NCBI GenBank assembly: GCA_036583965.1
Contig: JAZBQD010000025.1
Coordinates: forward strand, 13,413,145-13,477,144
Direction of reading: 5' to 3'
Source: Prunella strophiata
Taxonomy: Eukaryota; Chordata; Aves; Passeriformes; Prunellidae
DNA: 64,000 bases
In this document: one piece after another, positions 1 to 9,357 of the stretch
Layout of the letters: each line of letters starts with the position of its first letter
Position numbering within the stretch: position 1 is the stretch's first letter
Position numbers and translations under genes: made by a program
Notes under the pieces: model-generated
What the model was told of the DNA's origin: nothing
Database searches by the model: none
Seen by the model: the letters and a program-made list of their open reading frames with translations, nothing else

Positions 1-3000
1 CGGGAGCCAGGCTCAGCCCGCTGCTGCAGCCACAGGGAAAAGCCCCTCTCTGTGAAAACAACGCTGGAGCATCTGACAGGATCACTCAGGAATCCTAAGG
101 AGGAAAACTGCACCCTGAGACGCTGCAATTAGAGCCACTACTCAAAGTTAACAGCAATTTAAATCACACCATCTTCCCTGTGTTCTGGAAAATATTGAAG
201 GTTATTGGCCCACACTACTTGCAGCAGGAAAAAGCTCAATATTGAACATTTAGTGCAGGATTGGTAATGAATCGATATTCCCCAGTAGCTGCTGTTTGGT
301 TTCAGTTGTCTTAAAACAGACCTTGCTAAAAATATCTTTCCTGTAGTGTATCTGTAGCTAATGAGGTGGATTAGAGACTGATGGGAACTGCACGGGGGCT
401 CAGGGTCTGGAGCCAGAGAGTGGGCAGCCCCGGGCAGTGGTGCCCCCCGGGGGGAGCCCGGGCTCTGCTCTGCCAGGCTCATCCCCCTGCACAGGGGAGC
501 TGGGGCTGCCCCGGGCCGTGGCAGCACCGAGGGCAGGAGGCACCACGAGAGCAGCTGAGAACAAGCATGATATTTGGAGAGGCAAGGACAGGCAGATGAG
601 GAGGTGTCCCCTCCTGCCAGCTCTGCCATCTCTGCGTCAGACAAATGCCAGGGCAGGGGAAAACGTGAGAAAATGATAACCAAGGTTTCTGGAGCACCAA
701 AGGGGCTCAGTTCTGACGCTACTTCCAACTGCACCAAAGACCAACCTGGTCTCTCCACTTGGGTCCCCACTGGGGCACGAGGGAAAGACAAAGCTGACTT
801 GGCACTCGGCAGCCAGGGGCTCCTGCAGGCAAAGTCTCCACTCACATCAGGGAATGCCTTTGCCTTTGCAAGGGGTCAGTGCCCCGGGCAGCCTGCAGAC
901 ACCACACGCCACAAGCATGGCAGCACCTGCTCTCCCCAGCCAGAAGCTGGAAGACAGCCCCAGCCCCAGGCACAGCCCCCACCCTGGGGTCCTGGCAGGC
1001 AGCCCCTGCAATCCCTCACAGCCCCCACATCTGCTGCCCCCAGCCCCTGCTCTGTCCTCCTGGGCCATGGCCACTGGCAGGACCCTGCTCTCCTGCTCTT
1101 GGCAGAGTGACAGCAGCTTATCCTGCTGTGGGTTAGACCTGCTCCACATTAATTGCTCCAGTTGCAAGGAGGAAAATCAATTCCACGTTTTATACTTTAA
1201 CAGCCCCTGTGCTTAAGTTCTGGCACATTTGTCAGTTAAAAAAAAAATAAGGTAATAAAACCAAGGAAGTGTCATTTAATTGTTTTAGCTGAACTAATTT
1301 GGAGGCCCCGCTGCTCCAGCATGATCTCTCTATTGATCCAGACAGAGCTGGGCCCTGGGGCAGGGCGCTGCTCCCCTGGCCACGCTCCCACTGCTGCTCC
1401 CACCTCGCTCCAAAACCACCCTACCACTGCCACAGGCTGCATCCCTCCTGGAGTCCCTTCACATGGAGGGTGGGAGGCTCAGGGTGGGAGGCTGTCTGCT
1501 TGGCTGCACACTGCTGCAGCCCCTCAGAGCCCCTGAGAGGGCAGAGGGCACAGCTCCTGCCTCCTGGGTCAGCACCACTCCTGGTGTCCACAGGTGCTCC
1601 TACATGCCCCAGGCAGGGTCCGTCCCTTCCCTCAGGGCAGGCTCTGTGTCCCAAACCTCCTAAGGGAGCAGTGCCACAGGTTCAGTCCTGCTCTGCCTGT
1701 GAGGCTCCCAGACCTGCATTCCCCACGCTGACAGCACACAGGGGAGAACAGCCCAGATCAGTCACAGACACAAGGATGCAGGGAAGGATCCCAGCTCAGG
1801 ATGTGGGGGATTGCTTCCCGGCTAGGTGCTGAGCCCATGCAGCTCCCCTCTGAGTGAGGGGCTCAGCCAGGACCCATACTCTGCTCCATCACCCATCCTG
1901 CCACTCTGGGTGTTTTTCAGAGAAAGCACTGTCCTCACACGCCTGTGCTGCAGGGCTGCTCACAGCTGCAGGATTTTGGGGGATGCAGGATGGGTGACAG
2001 TGCCTGATGTTGGGAGGAGGCTGTGGGAATGACACAGACCTGCCAAGAGGCAAGAGCAGATGAAGGGTATTGCTGTAGCCACTCTCTGAAGAGTAGGAGG
2101 AACGGGGCATGCTGCAGGACAGCCTCAAGAGAGGGAAATAGCTTCAATGAGCTTAACCTGTGCGTGTCTTGGCCCTCCTGTCACCTGCCACCAGTACTGG
2201 CACCAAAGGATGTGAACACAGGGCAGCAGTGCTGCAGGTTTCTCCATGCCTGTGCTGTCTCTCAAGGCACGAGCCCCAGCTGCCAGGACCCGAGCAGAGC
2301 TGGGAGTGAGCACTGTGCCACACTGACTTCCCACCCGCTTGCCACTGAGCACTCAGCTGCTTTGGAACTGGGGACATCCCTGCCAGGGAACCGCCGCCAA
2401 GATGGAGCACAGGAGAGCTTGGTGCGGCCCCACAGGCCGCCTCCTCCACCCACCATGATGCTCACACGCTGGCCACGACAGAGTCCCTTCCCCTGCCGTG
2501 AGCTGCAGGCAGCCGGGGCCGGGCCGAGCCCCCCTCTGCCTCCCGAGGCTGATGCCCAGCAGAAGCCCCACAGCCTTGCCCGAACGCCCCCAGCACTCCA
2601 CAGGAGCACAGCAAGCTCCCGCCGGGTGGGAGCCACGGGGAGCAGCAGTTCACAGGGGTGAGCTGCTGGCAGCACGGCTGAGCCCATGGGCGCTGTGACC
2701 TGCCTTACAGCAGCACTTGCTGCCTCTCCCAGAGCGCCCACAGCACCTCACAAAAACCCCGATGGAAATTAAAATCCCACCATCTCCTGCTGGAGACACA
2801 CTGGCTGACCTCTGGAAATGATTAGAGATTCCATCCAGATCCACAGTTACTCGAGTTCAGAGAGATGGGATGGCAGAGGACAAGGACTGCTCCTCTCAGG
2901 AGCAGCGATCAAACCCGGCTGCAGAAGCGTGCCGGGGTGCACCGAGCAGGGGTGCGGGAGGACAGCCGTGCTTCCCGTGCAGGCACTCACGCGTTTTGGA

Positions 3001-3450
3001 GAACCGCTCACCCAGGCAAATGTTTCCTCAGACGGGATGGAAGGGATGCCCTGGCATCATCTCGGCTCCTGGGTGCCTACCGGCAGGGCCGGGGCTCGGG
3101 GTTGCTACAGCCGAGAGCCCAGGCGAAGGGGCAGCACCGAGCCGCGACCCGCTCGGCTGCAGCAAGAGGAGATCAAGGAAAACTCCCTGAGTGCGGCCGG
3201 GCGACAGCCTCCGCCGCCCGCCCGCCCGCCGGGACCGCTCCCGCCCCGCCGGCTCCATCGAGCGACCGAGGAGCGCGGAGCCGAGTCCGCACCGGCAGGG
3301 AGCGCCGGGAGAGGAGAGGGGGCGCGGGCAGCGGGGCGGCGAGTGCCCGCGGTGTTCGGGGAGGGACGGGGGTGTTCCGGGACGGGGGACGGCCGGGGAC
3401 AAGGGTGCCCGGGGCGGGCGGGGGCCGGTCCCGCAGCCCCCCGCCCTCAC
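1..3450 (-). other. HS3ST2: 5' part of HS3ST2 intron 1
   Basis: This stretch lies directly downstream (minus strand) of the exon 1 splice donor, so it is the beginning of the first intron. The second exon, which in this family carries most of the sulfotransferase domain, is not in the window and must lie left of position 1. I see no exon with convincing coding character here. The stretch alternates GC-rich, CpG-poor sequence with AT-rich blocks (about 120-370 and 1130-1310) that look like conserved non-coding elements, for example a GTTAAC site near 148 and several TAATT cores. The part right of about 3190 belongs to the promoter CpG island. That it is intron is inferred from the donor; the regulatory reading of the AT-rich blocks is a guess from composition. 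Confidence 0.75.
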
Positions 3451-3452
3451 CT
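3445..3452 (-). other. HS3ST2: Splice donor of HS3ST2 exon 1
   Basis: On the minus strand the sequence reads TACAG followed by GTGAGG, an almost perfect 5' splice site. It interrupts the Arg codon of the WYR motif after its second base. Reading through it meets a stop at 3449-3447, which supports this as the true exon end. Members of this family typically split the catalytic domain at this point. Confidence 0.9.
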
Positions 3453-3887
3453 GTACCACTCCAGCCCGCGGTGGTAGTTCCTGTCGAAGAAGTGGGGCTC
3501 GGTGCCCAGCGCGCGCACCTCGGGGTGCACCCGGATGAACTCCAGCACGGCGCGGGTGCCGCCCTTCTTGACGCCCACCACGATGGCCCGCGGCAGGCGC
3601 TTGGTGCCCGGGCGGGCCGGCCCCGGGGCGCTGCCGGCCGGCGGGGCGGGGGCCGGCCGCCCGCACGGCCGCGACTGCTGCAGAAGTTTCTTGGCGGCGG
3701 CGGCGGCGCGGGCGGGCGGGCAGCGGGCGCGGGGCGCGGCGGGGCTGCCGCAGCAGCACAGGAGGCTGTAGCACAGGTACGAGCAGGACAGCGACAGCGT
3801 GAAGAGGACGAGGACCCTCCCTGCCAGCCGCCGGGACGGAGCCGGAGCCACGGCCGGGGCCCGCCCGCTCGGCGCCCTACGCGCCAT
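3451..3887 (-). CDS. HS3ST2: Heparan sulfate 3-O-sulfotransferase 2, exon 1 (partial CDS)
   Basis: This is the first coding exon of a Golgi type II membrane sulfotransferase that transfers sulfate from PAPS to the 3-OH of glucosamine in heparan sulfate. It encodes 145 full codons plus two bases of an Arg codon. Residues 1-24 are a basic cytoplasmic tail and residues 25-46 the signal anchor, with [18 protein letters not shown] at 29-46. Residues 47-94 are a Pro/Ala-rich stem containing [10 protein letters not shown]. The catalytic domain starts near KRLP (96-99) and shows the PAPS 5'-phosphosulfate loop GVKKGGTR (105-112) and the EPHFFDR segment, whose Glu130 corresponds to the family's catalytic base. 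The anchor, the QSRPC stem motif and the stretch from AVLEF to [13 protein letters not shown] fit 3-OST-2 better than 3-OST-3, -4 or -6. The start is the ATG at 3887-3885, with G at -3 and +4. The reading frame upstream has only a TTG at 3965. The exon ends at a consensus donor (CAG then GTGAGG). The remaining ~220 residues are off the left edge. Confidence 0.9.
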
Positions 3888-4124
3888 GGCTCCATGGGGC
3901 CCGGCGCCGCCGGGCACGGCGGGCCCCGGCCCGGAGCCCCGGCACCGCGCGGGCCGCTCCGGCAATCGCCCGCGGCTACGCGGCGGCGCGGCCGGGCCGC
4001 CGAGGGGGCCGCGCCCGCCCCGCCCCCTGCGCCCGCCGCCCCGCCGCGGCCATCCCCGCCATAGGGCGGCGGCGGCTCCGCGCCTGCCTCCGCGGGAACT
4101 GCCGGGGCAGCGCCGGCTGCGTCC

Positions 4125-4148
4125 TATTTAAGGGGCCGCCTGACGTCA
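4125..4148 (-). promoter_or_regulatory. HS3ST2: HS3ST2 core promoter: CRE plus TATA-like element
   Basis: On the minus strand a full palindromic CRE (TGACGTCA, 4148-4141) is followed after 9 bases by a TATA-like TTAAATA (4131-4125). A start site would be expected around 4095-4105, giving a 5' UTR of about 210 bases before the ATG at 3887. A perfect CRE this close to a TATA element is typical of cAMP-responsive neuronal or endocrine promoters. 3-OST-2 is known as a brain-enriched isoform, and I recall reports of adrenergic control in the pineal gland. The motifs are seen directly; start site and cAMP response are inferred. The element also reads as TATTTAA on the plus strand. Confidence 0.65.
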
Positions 4149-4149
4149 G

Positions 4150-4693
4150 CGCCTCCCGGAGCCCCCGCGGCCCGCTCGGCGGCCGGTGCCTCCCCCGGGC
4201 CGGCCGGGGGGTACCAGCCGCGCAGACGCCCTTCCTTCCCGGGACCAGGGCTGCCGCGGGGCGGGGGCCCCGCTGCCCGCCGAGTCCTGCCTGCCCGGCC
4301 CCCGCTGCTCTCGTCCCGTCCCCGCCGCGCTGTCCTGCCCGGCCCTGCCCCGCCTCTGCCCCCACATCTGGTCCCGAAGCGCTGGAAGCAGCGGTGTGGA
4401 GCCGGGGGCACCCGCAGCTGGGTCGGAGCGGCGCCTCCCGCAGCCGCGCACCCTCCGCCCGGGAGCGGGGACCGGCGGCAGAACGGTGCGAGCTGCCCTC
4501 GCCCGGGAGCGGAGCCGGGGCTCGGGGCTGCGAGGGTCACGGCCGGTCCCCGGGATGCCCCAGCCCGGTGCCAGAGCCGCGCTGCCCGAACCGTCAGCCC
4601 CGAGGGGAGCGCGGCGGGGCCGCCCCACGGCAGCAGTCGCTTCTGTCCTCGGGAGGGCAGGAGGAGCAGCCATCGGCCGCCGCGGTGCCGCCG
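4150..4693 (+). ncRNA. Candidate divergent transcript, first exon
   Basis: The plus-strand half of the CpG island ends in G followed by GTAAGTA (4694-4700), a near-ideal 5' splice site. The shared TATTTAA element at 4125-4131 would place a plus-strand start near 4155. The ORFs in this interval are GC-rich and resemble no protein I know, so a non-coding RNA divergent from HS3ST2 is the more likely reading. No downstream acceptor or further exon could be assigned. The left boundary is approximate. Confidence 0.35.
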
Positions 4694-5215
4694 GTAAGTA
4701 GGAGGGAAAAGCTTTAAAGTGACGCATGAATTGAATTTCACTGCCGGGCTGGGGCTGCTCAGCCCCGCCTGTCCCGGGTCTGATGCCCCACTTGCAGGCT
4801 GACCTGGGAAGCCCACAGGCTGTGGCAGAGTCTGAATGCGGACTGCTCCATCCCCATCCCCGGCTCCCCTTTTCTTTCTTTCCTTTCCTTTCCCCTTGCA
4901 CCCCGACATCCCAGGCTGCCGCTTGGCTGCTCCTGCTGAGCCAAAGGGCTGCGTGCGGCACCGCTTAGACATTAGCAGCCATCGCTCCTGCTTTCTCAGC
5001 ACTAGAAGCTTGATCGGCTGCAGAAAACTATCGCCTGCAGAAAACTACTTCTCTTGTTTCTTGGGAAGAAGGTTGATGACAGGGAGAGACAGGCAAGAAG
5101 TACCAGCCCGACACAAACGGAGATGCCGCAGGCTCCCGGCAGCCAGTCCAGGGTGGGGACCAGGTTCCCTCCTGTGCAAAACCCAGAACTTCGGTGCAGA
5201 CATGAGAAACAATGG

Positions 5216-5245
<30 letters not shown>
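5216..5245 (+). repeat. Poly(A) tract, 30 bases
   Basis: An uninterrupted run of 30 A follows AACAATGG and precedes GAAAAGCAGTGC. There is no AATAAA just upstream and no recognisable gene-like sequence before it. A simple homopolymer is therefore more likely than the tail of a retrocopy. Confidence 0.9.
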
Positions 5246-5247
<2 letters not shown>

Positions 5248-5854
5248 AAAGCAGTGCTGCCTGCAGCCTCTCACCTGGGCTGGGGTGGGAGCATGGCACT
5301 GCTCCTCCCTGGGTGCAGGAATGGAGTTTCCAGGAAGATGTAGCCTGTTGCCTCAGGAGAGCTCTGGATCTAGAGCATGGGCTGAGTCCTTGTGGAGACA
5401 AACCTCATCATCCTCAGTGACCCACGGGTTTGCCCTTTTGGGACATTGGGTCCTGTGTGCACTGCTCTGTGTGGCAGCAGGTCCTGGCAGGCAGGGCTGA
5501 GCCCCAGCCCCTCTGTGTGGGTCAAAGCAGGGGGATGGAGCCACGGGCACAGCCCCAGCCCAGAGGCAGCACCGGGTGATCCCTGAGTGATGTGAACGCA
5601 CCCAGGGCTGGTTCTCCCCCCACCTACACGCTGCACCAGCACAGTGCCAGGCAGGGCCCTGGCACTGACAGAGCCCACAGGACTTCAGCCTCCTCTCCAG
5701 GGCCACTGCCCTGCCCGGGCAGCAGCAGCAAGGGTGGAGGTACCTGAGGGGCCAGGCCTTGGCAGGTTCTGCTTTCTACAGTGGAAAGTATCCATCACTT
5801 AGTTCCTCTCCATGACAAACTGCCAAATCTGTGGAAAAGTTGCTTTTTCCATTT

Positions 5855-5882
5855 TAGATCACCACCTCCACGTGGTGATCTA
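5855..5882. repeat. Perfect 11-bp-stem inverted repeat with E-box
   Basis: The arms TAGATCACCAC (5855-5865) and GTGGTGATCTA (5872-5882) are exact reverse complements around the six-base loop CTCCAC. The junction of loop and right arm forms CACGTG (5869-5874), a canonical E-box. The structure could be a hairpin in RNA or simply a symmetric bHLH-type protein site. Confidence 0.8.
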
Positions 5883-8800
5883 GCCTCGGCAGCAGACACA
5901 TTGCCTAAGCATGAACATTAGAGGCGTCTGGATAAATAAAGCTGCTGCGGATGCCTCAACACCTCCAGGTTTCTCTGCTTGCAAGGGAGGAATGTTTTGT
6001 AAAGCCGACAATTTTGCTTCCAGTCTTTGTATCTGTGCAGGGCATGTCTTTCCTGTGACATGTTTGCTGTTTACACCCCACTCCACATAAACAACAGCTT
6101 TCTGGTGCCATCAGCACGCTCCCAGCCCTGCTGCCTGTGCTAACAGAGCCCTGGGAGCCAGCCCCCAGTGTGATCTCCAGACTGGGGTGCCAGGCACTGG
6201 CATTGCAGGAGGAAAGAGCCCACTGGATCAGTGCAGAAGATTCCCTCTCCTCAGCCATTCCCTTGCAGCATGGGGGCTGGAGGAAGAACTGTGAGCTCTG
6301 GAAAACATCCTGCCCCCCTCACCCGTTCCTTTGTGGAGCTGGGGTGCATCCTGCTCCCAGCCTTAGACCATCCTCTCCTTCATCTTTTCTTCCCCACCTC
6401 CCTTTAGCCACTTTTCAGGGTCCCACCAGTGGTCCCTCTCCTCCCCATCTCTCTTGGGTCCCTGGCTCTGTTCCCAAGCAGATCTTTCCCATCTTGCCTC
6501 CTTCATCACTCCCAAGCTCTCCAATCTCCAGCTGTACTGGGATTTACCAAAGCAGCTAGAAACCCCCCTGCCTTGTCTGCCATTAACCCTGAAGGACCCC
6601 CAGCATCCTGTCCCTGCCAGGCCACTTGCAGCTCCTCGATGCTGGTTTGCCCAGGGCAGCCTCTCCTGCTCCTGCCTGCTCAGAGCAGCACTTGGCTCAT
6701 GGGACTGTGGGGCTGTGGCTGAGCAGTGCTCATGACACAGACGCCAAAGAAGGGATTTGGAGCCTCTCTTCAGGCCTCAGGCCAGCCCTTTTGCCTCGTT
6801 TCCCCTCCGAGAGACTCATGGCATGAACTGACAGCAGCAGGAACCACTGCTGGGGGCTCACAGCTCTGTGTTCTCCAGGGAGCACCTGGTGCAGGGCTCA
6901 TCCCAAGCACAGACAGCTGCCAGGCAGGCAGAGAGAAAAGTGCAGGGATCCCAAGTGCAGGGATCAGGAGATTATTACAGAAATACACAAAGTTTGTGCC
7001 AGGAGCACATGAAACCTAAAAGAATAGGGAAGCAATAAAGTGCACACTAGAAAGAGCAAATAAGATTAAAAGTGTTGTCCTGCCCATTATGTCTCCATGT
7101 TGAAGGCAGAACAGAACAAGTTTAAAATTTATTTCCAGAGCCAAATAAAGTGCTCAGTGCCAAAGTGTCACTGTTAGTCCAGTTTTCTGTGTCTAACTGA
7201 TGTCATTAAGAACCTTTTGGTTCTGGGCTGACAAACTGCCACCTATCCTTGTGTCAGGAATCAGAGGCTGAGCACTGCACGAGCGTGGACAGGGAGATCC
7301 TCAGTGCTGCAGGGCAGCCAGAGCTGAGTTGCTCCAGCCTCATGGCCCTGTTGAGGTCCTGAAACAGACACCAGGCTGGTGCTCAAAATGCCTCCCTGTT
7401 CTCCTTGTCCTGGCAGGAAACTTGGAGCTGCTAAAAGGACATTTTGGCGTTTTGGAGTTGGCCAGTGGAGGAGGGGGATGCAGCTGAGCCAGATCCATGG
7501 GCAGCCGTGAGGGGCCAGGAGGATGCAAGGATGGGGATCAGAGCTGGTGGTGCTCAGAGACTTGCTACACATGTCCAGGACACTGTGGGGGGCACAGGCC
7601 AGCAGGACTCAGCCATTCCCAAGCACTGTGAGCACGCTGGGACTGCATCCTCACTCCCAAAGTCTCCAGGATCACTGTGGCAGCCGTTGGCATTCGGGTG
7701 GTTCTCTCCCTCCAGTGCAGCCCTTGCACCATCCTGGCCTGGTGAGAGCCACAGGCTCGGTGCTGCTGAGGGTGGAAGTGGTGCTCAGTCCCATCAGCTA
7801 ATGGCACTTCAGCTGCCCTGGCCCCTGAGCTGCCTCTGAGGGCTGATCCTGGCTGGCACAGCCCCTCGGCTCATTCACACCCCACCCAACACTGGCTGGC
7901 ACCTCTCCCAGCTCTGCACTTTGGGGTCTCCTAAGGGCAGTGGAGTCTCAAAGTGCCCGTCAGACAGCAGGATGGAAGTGCAGGCTGTGGAGCTGCCTTG
8001 AATTGGGTCTGAACTCCTGTTAAGCCTCATTAATCAGTTGTAAATGCACTGTATTCTCAATAAGGTCAGAAACAATAAATTTAATTTTGACTCTGACTCA
8101 AGCTACTTTGGTCCTAATTCTGAGCCTCCTGCCCAGCCAGAGCAGCCAGCCCTGGCTGTGCTGCACAAACTCATTTGATTCTGAAATGCATTTTTAAGCA
8201 GGATGGAGTGGTGCTTAAAAGCTAAATGGCTTCCCCCAGCTGTAATCACTGCTAAGAGTCCTGGAATGAAAGGGATAAAGTCTGGGGGTGGGGGGAGGTT
8301 TTAATCTCACTGAGTAGATTACAGAGATTACTGCAATTTAATCCTTACATATCTGTCACTGACGCTGCAAAGACCATAACCGAGGTGGGCAGGGGTGTGC
8401 CGGCCCCCTCCCAGCTCCTGCCCCTCGTGCTCTGCTGCCCAGGCCACTGCTGCTCCTGCTGGGACGAGGTCCAGCAGGCACTGAGCCTGGTGTGCCTTCT
8501 GACAGTGAGGATGCCAGCTCAGGCTGCCCCTCTGTCCCAGCCATGACCACCTGGGCAGGGAAGGCAGCAGCTGTGGGACTGTGGGCTGAATCTTGTCTGT
8601 GGGACTGGGCACCTGCTGGCTGTGCTGGGCTGGAAAGGCACCAGCACCTGAAGAAAAGGAGGGAAGGGCTCTGGGAGGAGGCAGTGCAGGCAGGGCGAGG
8701 GTGACCCACAGGTTCCCTGGGTCCTGGTTCCCCAGGGCGGTGGGATCCTCCCTCCACCTATGAGCATCCCTCCTGCCCCGAAAGCAGCCAGAGCCACCTC

Positions 8801-9357
8801 CCTGCTGCTGGAGGGCTCCAGGCGGCTGTTCCGGGTCTGTCGGCGTCAGGCACGGTGTGAACAGCACAGACCATGATGCAGTTGCAGGGTTCATCTGTGT
8901 GCTGCGGCAGGCGGGGACCCTGTAACCATCGCTGCTCCCATCACACAGCAGCACGGCCCGGAGCTCTCCCGGCTCTCCGCAGCGCCTGCTTAGGGTAAAT
9001 CTCATTATCATTCCTCGGGGATCACAGGGGCAGCAGCTAGCTCTCCAATAACTAGAAATATCTCTCTGGCTCACAGACCTTCACAATTATATTTAACTGC
9101 AAATGAGGAATCTGTACTCAAACACAAGCTGGTAATTTTTTTTTGAAGCTTGTTTTCAGTGTCACCTCATGTTCAGCCCAGCTCTTCCCCAGCTCTGTAA
9201 CCCCGTCCTTGCCTTACATAAACTTGAAGGCAGAAAATCAGAACTGAGCTGCCCCGTTCCTACTGAAGGGACAGGGCTGGGTAACTCACTCTTGTTCCCA
9301 ACACTGCTGCCTCCTCTGGCACTATTGCTGGGTGGAAGAAGGCCTGCCCTCTTCTTC

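Larger units (their letters stand above)
3190..4700. promoter_or_regulatory. HS3ST2: CpG island over HS3ST2 promoter and exon 1
   Basis: The segment is very GC- and CpG-rich compared with both flanks. It includes the exon, the 5' UTR, the core promoter and about 550 bp on the far side of the promoter. GC-box (Sp1-type) motifs cluster at about 4011-4045 (GCCCGCCCCGCCCCCTGCG), inside the predicted 5' UTR. The island extends well past the HS3ST2 start on the plus-strand side and stops near the plus-strand splice donor at 4694, which suggests transcription in both directions. Confidence 0.85.
4694..9357. other. Non-coding 5' flank of HS3ST2
   Basis: No convincing exon is visible on either strand. 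The stretch holds a poly(A) run (5216-5245), an 11-bp-stem hairpin with an E-box (5855-5882), and CpG-poor GC-rich sequence. AT-rich, element-like blocks lie at about 6960-7230, 7990-8120, 8170-8350 and 8990-9150. The block near 7000-7230 contains two AATAAAG motifs (about 7033 and 7144) but no upstream gene to which they could belong. Confidence 0.6.

Noticed and set aside
3173..3895. 240-codon minus-strand ORF starting at 3895, and the 248-codon ORF at 3028-3774
   Set aside because: They are out-of-frame shadows of HS3ST2 exon 1 that run on into the intron; the frame with family motifs is the one starting at 3887.
3888..3965. N-terminal extension of HS3ST2 by 26 codons
   Set aside because: The apparent start at 3965 is TTG, not ATG. 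The ATG at 3887 has the better context and gives the expected short cytoplasmic tail.
5163..5245. Processed pseudogene or SINE ending in poly(A)
   Set aside because: No polyadenylation signal, gene-like sequence or target-site duplication could be found next to the A30 run.
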